Shown: in pieces, positions 10,565 through 22,579 of the stretch | Numbering within the stretch: the stretch's first letter is position 1 | Layout of the letters: each line of letters opens with the position of its first letter | Origin: Macrocybe gigantea | Lineage: Eukaryota; Basidiomycota; Agaricomycetes; Agaricales; Callistosporiaceae | Assembly (NCBI GenBank): GCA_011319805.1 | Contig: SJRY01000182.1 | Location: 34,335-98,334 of the forward strand | Length of the DNA stretch: 64,000 bases | Direction: 5' to 3' | Made by a program: the position numbers and the translations under genes | The notes under the pieces: generated by a model | Databases searched by the model: none | What the model was told of the DNA's origin: nothing | What the model saw: the letters and a program-made list of their open reading frames with translations, nothing else

Positions 10565-11027
10565 GCAGTCACCGTGATTGAGATAGCTTGTAGTTGTGGT
10601 TGTTCTCTATACCTCCTGCCCTGGGATAACCGATCCATAACCCAAAGGTTACGAGCTGTGAGATGGTGCCCGTTGCATACGTGTAATCATCGTAAAAAAA
10701 AAAAAGAGGGAAAGATCGAGCCCGAGGGTGCAGGGTGCAGGGTGGAGAGGAATAATGCGGGCCATGTCCAACCATGCACGCCACATCGTCCTCGGCATTT
10801 CTTGCTCATTGCCAAGAGAACATCACAAAAAAGAGACGATTAAAATTCTTGAGTATCATATCAGCAGAATTACATGGTGCAGTTACCTGTCTGTAAGATA
10901 AATCGGAAACTACGGGAAAGCGAGTGACGAAAGCAACGAAAGCATTCCAGAGGAGTAATACGAAGACTATGTAAGCTATCAAGGTGGAAGGACGAAGGAA
11001 AAAAGAAAGGAAAGGGACTCTGGCAAG

Positions 11028-13553
11028 TCACCGCTTGCGAGGCTTGAGGTCACCGCGCTTCTCTCGTGCAATATTGATGGCTGCGAAGAGAGCTGAATGG
11101 CCATTGTTGGCCTTGGGATAAGCGCTGAGGAACTTTGCTTCGTCTCGTCCATACCTTGAGCAAGGGGGGCATGAACAATTAGAATTAGCACGATGAGAAA
11201 TTGAGGTTGAAATGAGAACTTACGTGCAGAGGAATTCCTCGGCGATGATGCGCCGCATATGATACTTTGACCCAAAAAGCTTCCTGTTGCTGCCCTTCAG
11301 CCACTCCTCCAGCCAATCCTTCAGTGCCGTTTGCAGCCCACGAGATGGCGCGCCGTGCTCCCAGTGCTGCACAATCTCACGCCATGAATCCGAACGTGGC
11401 AGTGATCTCCCCTGGCCGTCCTTCCCTGGAACATCCGGAATCACCAGCTTGAATGGTGGGACGATGTTCGAGCTCGCTTTCGGTCGGCTTGTCCTGGCCA
11501 TGCTAACTGGATCTGGCTGGGAATGGTCCATGAGGCCTGAGGGAACAGGAGCTGTGGGTGTCATGGAGAAAGATGGAGGAGTCGAGGAAATGGTGTGAGG
11601 AAGGAGATAGTCACTGGCAGAGGACGGAGGGGGTGGTGGTGCAATCAGAGTGGCATGGCGATCTGATTGCATGTGGAGATGAGTGCTCCCGAGGACCTTG
11701 GAGACAGCTATAGGATAGCCTGTTAGTCAGAGAGAGACTGCGAAGAAAGAAATGGAGAAGAACGTACCGCTAGTGCAAGCAATGGCAGCAAGACTTGCGA
11801 TGGCCACTTCTCGGAGTGCCGTGACATGACTCTCAATCCGCGCAATGTCTGCTGATAGTGCGGAATACATTGTCCGCATCTCTCCAACCGTGGCAGGTGC
11901 CACAAGCTGATGCTCGCCCAAGAATGAGATGTCAGTGTTGTGCTGGATGGAGGCAAGTGCATCGCTGTGGTCACTCTCGTACCACTGAAGCTCGTCCAGA
12001 AGGTAGCGGATGAGGGTATCGCACTGGGATGAAGGTAAGAATTTCAGTGATGGAGAGCGGCGTGAATACTGGCACTCACCTGTTCCCCTTCAGCCCATCC
12101 ACCCCACCATCTCACGACACGCAAGCTCCACCGCTGACCAACAGGTGCGAACATAAACCGGTACTGGGCTCCACCGCGTCGGAAGCAATGTGTTGAGAAA
12201 CTAGCTCCATTCACCCGTGGAAGCTGTGCATTCATGGTAAACTCATTCAACCACTTTTGCACCATGTCATAACTGATGTGTTCACCTGGCTGCACCAGTC
12301 CATTGGCACCCATGGCAGGAAAGATGTAGTCTTCTGGTAAGAGGTGCCGTCCGTAGATCTCGTTTTCCAAAAAGTGAATCCATTTTCGTAGCCAGACATG
12401 GGCGTCGCATGCAGGAAGGCTGGGCTGGGGGAAGATCTTGAACGTGTTACCTGACCATGTGAGTTTCTCTCATCAGCATTACATTCCATGGACATGAGTT
12501 TGACGGCACACGTACTTCTCAGGTCTGGCTCCTTTAATGTCTTGTCCAGCTGCCTCAACCAGCCCTTTCGATGTTCAAGGTGCAAGGTGAAGTACGGCCT
12601 GTTGTACCTCGATGGATCAGACGTGATGTCGCTGATGTCCTTCTTCCGTAGCTTGACTAGCTCAAAATTTCTGAAGACAGCACACATGTGGGTCAATGTC
12701 GTGAGTGTTTTGAATAATGCACGATGTTCTGTACCTTGACCAGATCGTCCAGCCAGTCGCTGCGAATGCGCGAAACTCAAGATGCTTCACCTTCAATGCT
12801 CGCTCTGCTATCAGCTCTGACGGCGACTCAAACAAGGCTGCTGGGCATGCCTTTTCTGACCATGCAAACACACGGTCCATATATTCCTTCGACATTGGCA
12901 GAGAATGCTTGCGGTCTCCTCGGTCAGTTCCACACTTGTTCCTCACGGCCTTTCGCACATGCTGGACCTCAGGTGATGTCGCCGGGTTGCCTTCCCACCG
13001 GTCCTGCAGTGGATTATAGCCCCACTTCCCATTGTAGATGCCCTCTCCACTGTTTCGAGTTGAATTTGGTGAGTTGCCCTATGTGACAGCAATGGCTTAC
13101 TCACATCTGTTCCCAAAGAGCCTTGAAGGCTGAGTAGGCATTTTCGGCCGTGTTCTGGCCACAGTTCTGGTGGAAAACCTTGAAGAACATGTACAGGGCA
13201 AGGGCCTTGTCTGAGTATTGGTTTGGTACGTCGCTGAGTGCATGCTTGAATTGAGGGTCGTTATAGATGTTGTCGTCCACCATAGGAGGCCCAAGCTCAT
13301 CTTCATCGCTGGCCATCACCATGACACCCCTCCCATCCTCGTCTTCCTCCTTTGGACATTGAAAATAGCTTGCCAACCATCCGCGGGCACGCTTGACATT
13401 TTCGTCATACTTCTTGACGGTTGTAGGTGCGCGACTAAACTTGCGGCTCTGCTCGTTCTTCTGTTGATTGACTTTGGACAAGGTCTTGGGTTGCCGTGAA
13501 GCCTCATACGGCTTGGTTCGTAGCATGTGAGCTGAAGAAGAAGCTTTAGGCAT
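11028..13553 (-). CDS. Crypton-type tyrosine recombinase, right copy
   Basis: This is a mirror copy of the gene at 4733-7258, with the same seven-exon structure and an intact reading frame of 718 residues. It keeps Arg255, His394, Arg397 and Tyr437. Here residue 436 is Arg, giving LIRYLLDEL, which is probably the ancestral form. Residue 431 is Cys instead of Arg, caused by a CpG transition at 12023, the first base after the intron 4 acceptor. Two further CpG transitions (11835 and 11052) are silent. Both copies are therefore full length, but each is altered at a different arginine within six residues of the catalytic tyrosine. Whether either enzyme is active cannot be told from sequence. The gene is transcribed toward the spacer, opposite to the left copy. 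Confidence 0.88.
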
Positions 13554-13639
13554 CAGATAGCATGCTAGACAGCCTGGATAATGACAAGAGAACAGCGACC
13601 TCAGCCTCTGAGACGGCGGAGTAAATGTAAGAGGTGATT

Positions 13640-14397
13640 GATTTGAAATTTCACTAACGGCAACTTGTCCTTCAAGATGTGAGTGGTCCGCGTCCTTGGG
13701 CCAGGGATGCAGAGGTTAAATTTAACCACCATTTTCCTCTTGCAGGAGGAAAGCTTGGAAAGTGAGCTGATGACTTTTTTTTACAGTAAAAATCGTAAAT
13801 ATCTGAGGTGATCGTACAAAGGGTGCAGAGGATCCTTTGCACTGGATACACTTTCCAGCTGTCACCTTCTTCCGTTTCACAGATCTAATCATCATTGTCG
13901 CAAGCTGTTCCTGATACTGTTTATTACTCTAATTGCTTGGCCTCCATGGAGGTGAGCTCTGGTACAATTCTCAGTATTTTCTTTCCTCAGTACTACCCCA
14001 GAACAGCCAGTAATGTACCAAATTCATGTAAACTACATTCTGCCAGTAGCCTTGCTCTTTGCAGGAGATGGAGCACACCTTGCGAACCCGAACAAGCGCG
14101 CGGCGTCCGCGCCTCGAGGCTCTCTCATTTCGCAGGGCTCACTTGGCGCTGGCGGACTTTGAAATCCCACCGGCACGGCACTGGCCTCGTACGATCATTT
14201 ACCGCTGATCGGGTTTGTCAGCGTAAATATCCCCAGAAAAAGATGCTTTTCGGCCGAGTCACGTGAAACTCATTTATGGCTTCTGCGATCAGAATGGTCT
14301 CGTCAAGTCGCAGGCATGAGGCCTGTCCAACAATTTCTATGTAGCCACCCCCTTATACACTTTTGACGAACCTTTTTTTTTCTTTCCATCTATCACT
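13640..14397. other. Intergenic stretch outside the right arm
   Basis: No gene is supported here. It contains a short palindrome around GGATCC (13820-13839, GTGCAGAGGATCCTTTGCAC, one mismatch pair) and the promoter of the gene at 14398. The first bases (GATTTGAAATTTC) are the counterpart of the site where the gypsy element sits in the other arm. Confidence 0.6.
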
Positions 14398-15240
14398 ATG
14401 TCTCAGGACAGGTCGTCCCAATTTATAGACTTGCCTCTTCATCGCGCACGGAATTCTGATTATCCTACATACGTCTCGACCCGGTAAGCTGTGGCGGATC
14501 GCTCGTTCAGCTGGTCATTAACAGGATCCCAAAAGTAAACTGGAAATTGCCTTAACGAAAGTCACCAAAAGGGTCGAAGATTATGAATCCCAAATGAAAT
14601 CGCTAGAAGTCAGCGCAGCGTCTTCTCTGCGTCTTGGCAATATTGATCATTCCAATCCAGTCTGAACTTTCTGAAGGGTTGAGCAACTTCCGAGCCATCG
14701 AGAGTAAGATACAGGAGTCCTATACCAGTATCCAGGTGAGCATAGTCGTCGTTTCTGTCCCTAGGTTTTTGTTCACTTCATTTACCAGAAAAATACCTCC
14801 CGGGCGGAGCGAGCTCTCAAGACCCAAGTGCCTCATATCAAAAGTGAACTTGACGAATCCCTCAACGTGTTGTCTGACCTGTCGGAATCATTGCCGGTAA
14901 TACAGCAACAAGTGGCTGGTGTACGGCTGGTATACGAATCCGGTCGGCAAAAGGTGTGTTCCTTCCGTACTTTAACGGTGCGGATCCGAAATTGACGTGG
15001 TTTTGCTAGGCACAAGCTTTAACGGAAGATTTGACATGGCTTAACACGGAATTCTATGAACGCTGGCGTCGTATCATCTTCACGTCCACCAGCCCTGTGT
15101 CCTGGAGATGGAAGACATTCATGCGGTTGCTCTTTGCCTTGTCCTTCGTGGTCTGCTCCTATCTTCTATGGCTCCTCGTTTCGGGCGCGTATAGAGCTCA
15201 TCGACATCGGCTCGTTTGGGGTGAACGCTTGATGTCTTAA
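14398..15240 (+). CDS. Small coiled-coil protein with a C-terminal membrane segment (unknown function)
   Basis: The model is five exons: 14398-14483, 14536-14608, 14661-14735, 14789-14953 and 15010-15240. They sum to 630 nt (209 residues) with consistent phases. The protein starts MSQDRSSQFIDLPLHRAR. It has a long charged helical stretch (about 30-150; RVEDYESQMKSLE, SELSEGLSNFRAIESKIQ, VPHIKSELDESLNVLSDL), then a single hydrophobic segment near residues 174-194 (LFALSFVVCSYLLWLLVSGAY) and a short basic tail. The layout suggests a membrane-anchored coiled-coil protein facing the cytosol. I do not recognise the family. The first two introns rest on frame continuity only, so the N-terminal model is less certain than the C-terminal one. 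Confidence 0.65.
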
Positions 15241-15505
15241 CCATCGTCTCGCTCATTTGGTCTTCACACTATTCTGAATGATTAAAGCAGAATTCATCCA
15301 TATCTTTGCGCGGGAATGTCAGCGCATGCATGTCTGGACCCATTCCTCTTGTCGTTCATTCTCATTGTATATCTGTAACATTATTTTGTATTGCATAAAT
15401 TTACCAGCGAATCTGCAGTCTAGTGACGGGTTCTCGACTTGTAGTGGCTCCCCATACGTATTTGTTCGCGTTATCGTGCTGTGCTACCCCTTGACGCTGA
15501 ACCAC

Positions 15506-17932
15506 ATGGAAGGCTTCGACGATCTCCTCGCTCCTTCACGTCAAGCGTTGGAGGAAAATCCTTTCGCAGATCCTTTCGCAAGGCGTTCTGGCTCACCCGA
15601 TCCTTGGGCTTCCCCCTTTGCCAATACTCAGTCTTCGAATGACTTTACCACGAACGCATTTGCGACAGCGTCACCCGTAGAGGCATATACTGAGCCGACT
15701 CCTGCCCCTGCCGTCGCAACGCCGACGACGGTCGATCCACTAGACTCTGCAATCCGCTCGCGAGACACCGACGATGAAGCGAAAGAGAGTGCTCATGAAG
15801 CGGAGTCATCCACTCGATCCCCGGGTTTCAGAGAAAGCATTTCGACCCCTCTTCAGGACTCAACGGAACAGACCTCGTCTGACGCGCTCCAGAAGGACGT
15901 ACTTAGCTCTCGTTCGACTACACCTCCTGCAAGCTGGGTGGGGACCTCGTCATCTCCTACTTCTCAAGAGAGCAAGCAGGTCGCTCACGTCAATGTCTCT
16001 CCCGACTTGCCTAACACGCGAACAACGGATGTTATCTCACCGCTCGAGCGATCCACTCCTCTCGGAATCGATCAATCTGTCGCGCAGCTATCTATCGGAA
16101 AAGACTCACTCGGGGGTTGGCAAAGCGAGCGAACAGCTTGGGGTGGCCAAGTAGATGACGATAGCGACGACGATAAGCCTATTGGGCAGACGGTGAAAAT
16201 ACCTGAACAGCACGCTGACAGCAAGGTGATGTGTTCAAGAGTTCTACAGCTCATTTGAACTGCCGTACTCATACGCCTACCAATCAAGATGACACCAGAT
16301 TTGCTAGGGATAACCAACGAGGATAATGAAATTCAGCCGGTCTTCGTAATCACAGTGGACGATCCCCAGAAGGTCGGTGACCCCATCCGCTCCTTTACAA
16401 TGTACACCGTCCATACACGCGTGAGTTCTAAGCAGTCCCATGGCATGTGTTACAGGCGTTGATAAATTAGCTCAGACGACATCGTCGTTATTCCAAAAAT
16501 CAGCATTTTCGGTACTTCGACGGTACTCGGATTTCTTGTGGCTTTACGAGACCCTCTCTCTGAATAACCCTGGCGTAGTCGTCCCTCCGGTACCGGAGAA
16601 AAATCCATTCGGACGGTTTGATGATCAGTTTGTGCGACAGAGACGGCTGGCGCTGGAGAAGTGCATTCAGAAAATTGCGAATCATCCCATTCTCAGTAAG
16701 GACCCCGATCTTAAGATGTTCCTAGAGAGTGACACGTTTGCACTCGATGTGAGTCGTGTTCTTTCGACGCATATATGCTGTTATCCCCTAATAGTTCACC
16801 TAGATAAAACATCGAAAAGCTGAAATTGCTCATGAGCGCGGAGGTCTCATGGCATCAATTGGACAGACTTTGGCTGGTCCTCGCTTTTACGAGACAGACG
16901 AGGTAACATACTGTGCTCAGATTTACGAGGCCTGCTATGGCTTATTCTCTTCTTTCTCCAGTGGTTTGACAAACAGAAAATATACCTTGATAGTCTAGAA
17001 TCGCAGTTGCGTGGCCTAGTGAAGGCGATTGAAGCTGTTTCGCGGCAACGGACTGGTTAGTCAATGTGCAGTTTGGGTTACACATTGACCGATTTTTTTT
17101 CGATCCAGAACTCTCCGCTGCAGCAGGAGAGTTTGCTCAGACAGTCAGCGAGCTGTCGTCATCCGATGTTGGCGCACAGCTTTCGTCGTCGCTGGTCGGC
17201 TTGGCGGATGTGGAGCGCAAAGTGCAGGATCTGCAGGTCACGCAAGCAGATCAAGATATGGTGACGTTGATGAGCACAGGTGAGTTGGAAACATTTAACG
17301 TTCTCGCAAATTGCTTATATCTCAAAGTGGACGAATATGCAAGACTAATCAACTCAGTCCGCGTGAGTATTGTCGTTCTTATTGAGCCAAGTAAGGATGA
17401 AATGAGCTTTTTCAATAGCTGGCCTTCACCTCGCGAATACGGACATATCACAATTGGCGACAAGCGGAAAGCGACCTCCAGCGTGTGAAAAACAACCATG
17501 AGAAGAATCGAACGCAAGGCAGGTTAGCTCCTGATAGAATGAGCTATAGCCTGAGTCAGATTGCTGAGGTGGGGGATGACAACCCTTGTTTAGTCTGTTT
17601 GCTGTTGACTGAAGGTATATTACTGAAGGCCGAAAGGCGTGCGATGGAATCCAAGCATGAGTTTGAACATGTTTCAAAGCTGGCCAAAACGGAGGTCATC
17701 CGATTTGAACAAGAGCGTGTGGAAGATTTCAAGAACTCTCTACATGCTTTTTTGGAGGGCATGATTTCTCGGCAGAAAGAAGTACGTTTTGACTGACACT
17801 CCATGCATCAGCCCCTGACGAAGCGTTCAGTTGATCTCGGCTTGGGAGAACTACCAACAGATGCTGCTAAAAAGAGTGGGAGGCGGTGGATCGCTGCAGA
17901 ACATTTCAGTCAAAGGCCCCATGTCTTATTAA
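15506..17932 (+). CDS. VPS5: Sorting nexin Vps5 (retromer PX-BAR subunit)
   Basis: The N-terminal 240 or so residues are acidic, serine- and proline-rich, with repeated NPF-like motifs (ENPFADPFARR). A PX domain follows from about 16310 to 16750: FVITVDDPQK, the phosphoinositide-binding RRYSDFLWLY, and PPVPEKNPFGRFDDQFV followed by RRLALEKCIQKIANHP. The rest is a helical BAR domain spread over small exons, including WFDKQKIYLDSLESQLRGL and KAERRAMESKHEFEHVSKL, ending in LISAWENYQQMLLKR. Vps5 pairs with Vps17, tubulates endosomal membrane and returns cargo receptors to the Golgi with the Vps26-29-35 trimer. The start is MEGFDDLLAP at 15506; an in-frame upstream ATG at 15278 would add a hydrophobic stretch unlike the family. 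Its 3' end lies 76 bp from the convergent MPE1. Confidence 0.9.
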
Positions 17933-18008
17933 GCATTACTTATACATTTTTGGCTGTCTATTGACCCAATAATATACCGGCGTAAAGAAAAGCACGCATC
18001 CATTTCGA

Positions 18009-20059
18009 TCACTCCCAGTACCTTGGGGTCTTGCTGTCACTCTCACCACCAACCTCCAAAAAGTCCGAGGGACGTTCTCTTTTGACGTTTCTGCGGCGAT
18101 TGTTGACGGGTAATCGTTGGTAGGCCGAGTCCTGCGGCGCCTGTTGTTGGTTCGCAAACTGGTTACTCCAACTGCCCTGCTGGAACCCGAAACCCATGCT
18201 AGCGCCGCTCTGCGACTGCTGCTGCTGCTGCTGCTGTTGTTGCTGTTGCTGGAACGTCGTAGCCGCAGCCAGGGCCGCCGCCATGGTTTGGGCTTGCTGC
18301 AGCTGCATCTGCAGTTGTTGATACTGGAGCTCCGTCGTCTGCCGGACTTGGTTTGGAAGAGACTGGTTTTGCAGCATCAGGGAGATTTGCGAGATCTGGG
18401 CTTGCAGCTGTGGGATGCTGTCCTCGAGCATTTGTATGTCCATGCTGAGATCTGGTTGCTGGTCGGAGTATATGTCTTGTTCTTGGTTTGCTTGGTCATT
18501 TATGTCGCCGCCCTAGAACGACGGTCTGAGCCTGAGATTGACTAAGATGTGACTGTTCTTCTTACCTGGTCCGCATTTGCTGAGGTCGATTCTTCCCTCT
18601 TGCTATCTTCAATTACCTTTTCGATATAATCTGTTACCTTGGTGCGCATCGGCTTATCGACAATAAGCTTGTCCAACGAGGCAATTTTCTTTCCACAGTT
18701 AGGACAGATGAAGTCTCGCTCCAAGAGATGCGTTTGGATGCACTCTTCACAATAGTTGGTGCCGCAGCAGGGTGTCTTGACAGCGTCACGGAATAGTTTG
18801 TTGTCGATGGGACAGGTGAGTAATGGGTCCGTCGGTGTACGTTCCCGTACATCGGCTACAGTTAGCCCCTTGGCTCGAGATGTTTGTTTTTGCCAGGATG
18901 CTCTGATAATGGGAACAGTGAATAGGGTTCAAGGAAAGCAGAGACCATACAAACAGATCAGGTTGTGCAACGACATAACCACCCTCAGGAGTGACCATGA
19001 TACCTTGACCCAGCTCAGCGCCATTTGGATTTTCGACTGCCTTGAGCATGCTGCGAGGAATACCGGTCGTCCGCTTGATGCGTGGCCTGTGATCGAATTC
19101 ACGGTCGTTATTTGTAGGACAGTCCTGAATCCAGTGGCCTGCAAAAAGTTGAGGGTTCGAAGCCGCGATGTGTATGGAATGAGGGCGCACCTTTTTGCCC
19201 GCAACGATAGCAAACATAACTGGGGGCAAAGGTCGCTCAGATTGAGCAGGATGTGCGTATGGCTTTCCGCCTCGCGGAAATCCTGTACCGCGAGAATTGG
19301 TATAGATGCGAGTTGCACTATGCAATCAAGTGGATGAGAAACGGGCAGCGGGAAGGTAAGGGGCGATGATCATTAGAGGATGAACTACTACAATGACAAA
19401 AACGCGCAGGGGTGAATACTAACTGAGACATCTTTTCCTGGGTTTCCTCCCAGTTGGCCGTCTGTGCCTGGAACATGGCCGCCATCGCTGCGGCCTCATC
19501 TTCTTGCGTTATGGACGATGTGACAGTCGTTGTCGTAGACTGCTACTGCATTAACAAACTGTCTGCAGAGAAGTCCTATGACGACGTACCACTGGTGGTG
19601 TCACAGTTGAGGATTCTTCCTTGATATCAAAGCGTTTCGACATAGCGCCTCGGTGCCATGTAGCCGAGCCACCGAGAGCCCCAGACTTTACCACTGGCTC
19701 CGACTGCGGCGCGGCGTTCATAGAGCCAGCAACGTACATCTGAACCTTGCTCTTCCCAGGACGCACAGAAGGCATACGCTTCACGATAATAGAGGAAGAG
19801 CGCGGTATTATGAACGAATCATCCTTGTATTCTGACCAATTGTTAGGGCTCAAAATGGGTACATTGCACCTTCATTGTCCAACAAACCTTGCATAGACGC
19901 TGCATCGTACACATATAGATCAAAATCGTTGGCTTTTTGCATATTGTTTGCTAGAATAATGTCGCGCTTCAGATCAAATACCGAGATTCCAGTACCATCG
20001 AATGTTATTCGCGACTCGTCCTTTTGCGATTTAAATCTGTAAAATACAGAGGAAGTCAT
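18009..20059 (-). CDS. MPE1: Mpe1/RBBP6-like subunit of the cleavage and polyadenylation factor
   Basis: The domains are in the Mpe1 order. First is a DWNN ubiquitin-like domain at the N-terminus (MTSSVFYRFKSQKDESRITF, with DLKRDIILANNM). Next comes a CCHC zinc knuckle split by an intron near 19190 (CYRCGQK then GHWIQDCP). Then a RING/U-box-like finger at 18660-18810 (CPIDNKLFRDAVKTPCC, YCEECI, FICPNCGKK). The C-terminus is rich in glutamine, with a pure Q tract encoded by CTG/TTG repeats on the plus strand at 18215-18250. In yeast, Mpe1 helps the CPF complex cleave and polyadenylate pre-mRNA. The start ATG is at 20059. ERG4 starts 336 bp away on the other strand. Confidence 0.9.
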
Positions 20060-20394
20060 TCTGACAGTGGTCGTAGGCGAAGAGAATGCACATGCTCATG
20101 GAGAGGATTACATGATAATATTTGTCCCTATTTGCTCCTACCCATATGAGGACATACATTCTCGACAACTTCTTGTTCGAGACCCCAGGTTCAATTCCTT
20201 TGCCAATCCTCAAAGCCCAGAAGCCATGAAAGAACTCGTTCTGCCTGTTTTTCCATCCACGAAGCTACATAATCTTGTCGGGAAAGCACTATACCGTCCG
20301 ATGACCTGGTTACGTAATAAACTAGAGACTTTGTGGTCCGATTTTAAGGGACGTGTTTAATTTTCGCGTCGTCGCTTCTCTTTGCTTCCACATC
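20060..20394. promoter_or_regulatory. Shared divergent promoter of MPE1 and ERG4
   Basis: There are 335 bases between the two start codons. A 97-codon open frame on the plus strand (20067-20360) has no recognisable content and is probably leader sequence of ERG4. No well-defined motif was identified. Confidence 0.5.
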
Positions 20395-22410
20395 ATGGTC
20401 GCCCACGACGCTGGAAAGGAAGGCCTCCGGCAGAGAGCCAAAACCGATGGGATCAATGGCAATGGCGCTAATGGGCAGACATCAAAACTTGTCATTACTG
20501 AAAAGGGTAGGGAAACAGACAGGCGACTGGACCAACATGAATCGTTCGTGTTTTTTTCTCCACGCGCGCGTTTATTGGTGTCTTCTACTTCCCTTCCAGC
20601 TACGAGTTTGGAGGACCGTGGGGTGTTGCCGCCATCATGACATTTTTCCCGATTCTCATGTATTACTTGTGGATCTGCCTCTGGTTCTATGACGGAAAGC
20701 TGGTATACCCCGACTCTATGGACGATGTCAAGCCGTTCTTGCTTCGTATGTGGGGTCACATACAAAAGGTATGTGTTTGATACGCGTTCCTACAGCGGTA
20801 TACCGAAGCGCTCACTGTTTCACAGGACGCCAGCCCAAACTGGTATGCATGGAAGGTGTACAGCGGAAATTTCTTCTTCCAGCTTCTCATTGCACAATTG
20901 ATTACTGGATACCAGCAAGAGGGCCTCCCTGTTCCATCTCTGGGTTATAAGACTCTCATGTACAACTGCAACGCCTTGAGTTGTTTGTACGTGACGCTGG
21001 CAACCTCTGCTACGCTGCATTACACTGGTATCTTCCGCTTGACGGAAATCATCGATAACTATGGGCACCTGATGTCCGTCGGCATGATCTATGGCTGGAG
21101 TGTCTCTTTCATCACATACTTCTACGCGGTCGCTACTGGGACCCAGATTCGCATGTCTGGAAATTTCGCCTACGATTTCTTCATGGGTGCTGCTTTGAAC
21201 CCCCGCATTGGCCGAATCGATCTCAAGATGTGGGCTGAAGTTCGTATTCCATGGGTTATCGTTTTCTTCTTGGCCGTCTCTGGTGGTTGCAAACAGTACG
21301 AAACCTATGGTTACGTCACGCCCGTGAGTTCTCTGAACCGAAGACATTTCCGGTCGTATCCTGATTCCCAAGGCAGAATATGGCTTTCATGATCCTTGCG
21401 ACAGCTTTATACTTGAATGCTTGGTGTGTTCGATTTGAGTGTCAAATGACCCTTATGCTGATGAAGTTCAAACCTATCAGCGCTAAAGGAGAGGAGCTTA
21501 TTCCTCAGACATGGGACATGTACCACGAGAAGTAAGATGAGATTTGGCTTGTTCGACTGATACTCAACAACTTGTAGATGGGGTTTCCTTGTTATCTTTT
21601 GGAACTTCGCTGGAGTGCCCTTTGTAAGCTTTCCAATTATATTTGCCTACCGAAAGTTTTCTCAAGCCATGTACCTCTCAGTCATATGTGTATTCTGTTG
21701 TCTATATGGCGTCCCATGATCCCTCCACATACCGTTTCTCTACGTTGACTTACGTCATCATGTATTCCGTCCTTCTTACCGCGTATTATGTGTCAGTGCC
21801 CACTAATTATAAACCTATCTCTTTCAATCGCTGATATTTCTTTTTAGCTGGGATACTGCTATGGCACAGAAGAGTCACTTCAAGCTTGAAACGCAGGGTA
21901 TCATGAAGTTCCGCAAGACATTCCCCCAACTTCCTGGTAACCATGTGAAGAATCCTACATACATTCAAACTGAGCATGGGTATGACTTCCTTGTTACTGT
22001 GGCTGTAAAGCTCATCCTCGCGTATTGATGTCCTATCGAATAGTAATCGCCTCCTCACCAGCGGCTGGTGGGCTTACTCTCGCAAACCGGTAAGTGTCCA
22101 TACAATCTGTTCCAGTGCTACGACGCTTATTCAAAATGTCAGAACTATGTCGCGGATTGGATCATGAGCTTCATGTGGGGCGCCGTTCAAGGTCCTTGCT
22201 CGATCATCCCTTACTTCTATTCGGTCTTCTTTATTGCCGTCCTCATTCACCGTTGCTCTCGCGACTTCGAGCGGTACGCAGCAGCGGCTCCAATTTCAAC
22301 CCGCCATATCACTAAGATAGATTTCATGCAGCTGCTCGATAAAATACGGAAAAGATTGGGACCGCTACTGTGAGGTCGTCAAGTGGAAATTTGTTCCTGG
22401 CGTCTACTGA
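20395..22410 (+). CDS. ERG4: Delta(24(24(1)))-sterol reductase, last step of ergosterol synthesis
   Basis: The translation over about nine exons shows the ERG4/ERG24 family signature: YEFGGPWGV, FFFQLLIAQLITGYQQEGLP, LHYTGIFRLTEIIDNYGHLM, FAYDFFMGAALNPRIG and, at the C-terminus, LTSGWWAYSRKP, IPYFYSVFFIAVLIHRC and YGKDWDRYCEVV followed by KWKFVPGVY. The enzyme is a polytopic ER membrane protein that uses NADPH to reduce the C24(28) double bond of the ergosterol precursor. The first intron joins HES to YEFGG, and the last joins FER to CSIKYGKDW; both were checked for phase. The N-terminus (MVAHDAGKEGLRQRAKTDG) is polar and cytosolic. It is convergent with the TRAPPC12-like gene, with 169 bp between stops. 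Confidence 0.95.
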
Positions 22411-22579
22411 ACGCCACCGGTCGAAACTAATTCTTGGAATATCTACACAATGGCATTGACAGGTACATAAATAGAATGCACGATGCTTAATGTTCCGCAG
22501 TACCCTTATAAACTATTATACCAAGAGGGAAAGACATTGACTCGTACATATCTTAACAAGTGCTTTTGTCGGGCGTAAG

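Larger units (their letters stand above)
9318..13639 (-). repeat. Right arm of the 4.3 kb inverted repeat
   Basis: This is the reverse complement of 4647-8969 and is 99.8% identical, with ten substitutions. Positions map as left + right = 18286 in the outer part and 18287 in the inner part, because of the homopolymer length differences. The two recombinase genes converge on the 348 bp spacer. At the outer edge the sequence runs on into unique DNA (from 13640) with no retrotransposon, so this arm shows the pre-insertion state of the site occupied by the gypsy LTR on the left. Confidence 0.97.

Noticed and set aside
4647..13639. Arms as giant terminal inverted repeats of a DDE transposon
   Set aside because: Each arm carries its own full tyrosine-recombinase gene, and nothing in the spacer or arms encodes a DDE transposase.
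4647..13639. Palindrome as a pure library or assembly fold-back artefact
   Set aside because: The arms differ by ten directional CpG changes and have a unique spacer and different outer flanks, which a folded read would not produce. Spanning reads should still be checked.
20150..20225. tRNA gene suggested by a GGTTCAATTCC B-box-like string
   Set aside because: There is no A box at the right distance and no cloverleaf. It lies in the ERG4 leader.
20067..20360. 98-residue open frame on the plus strand
   Set aside because: It lies within the MPE1-ERG4 divergent promoter, has no domain, and is out of place relative to the conserved ERG4 start at 20395.
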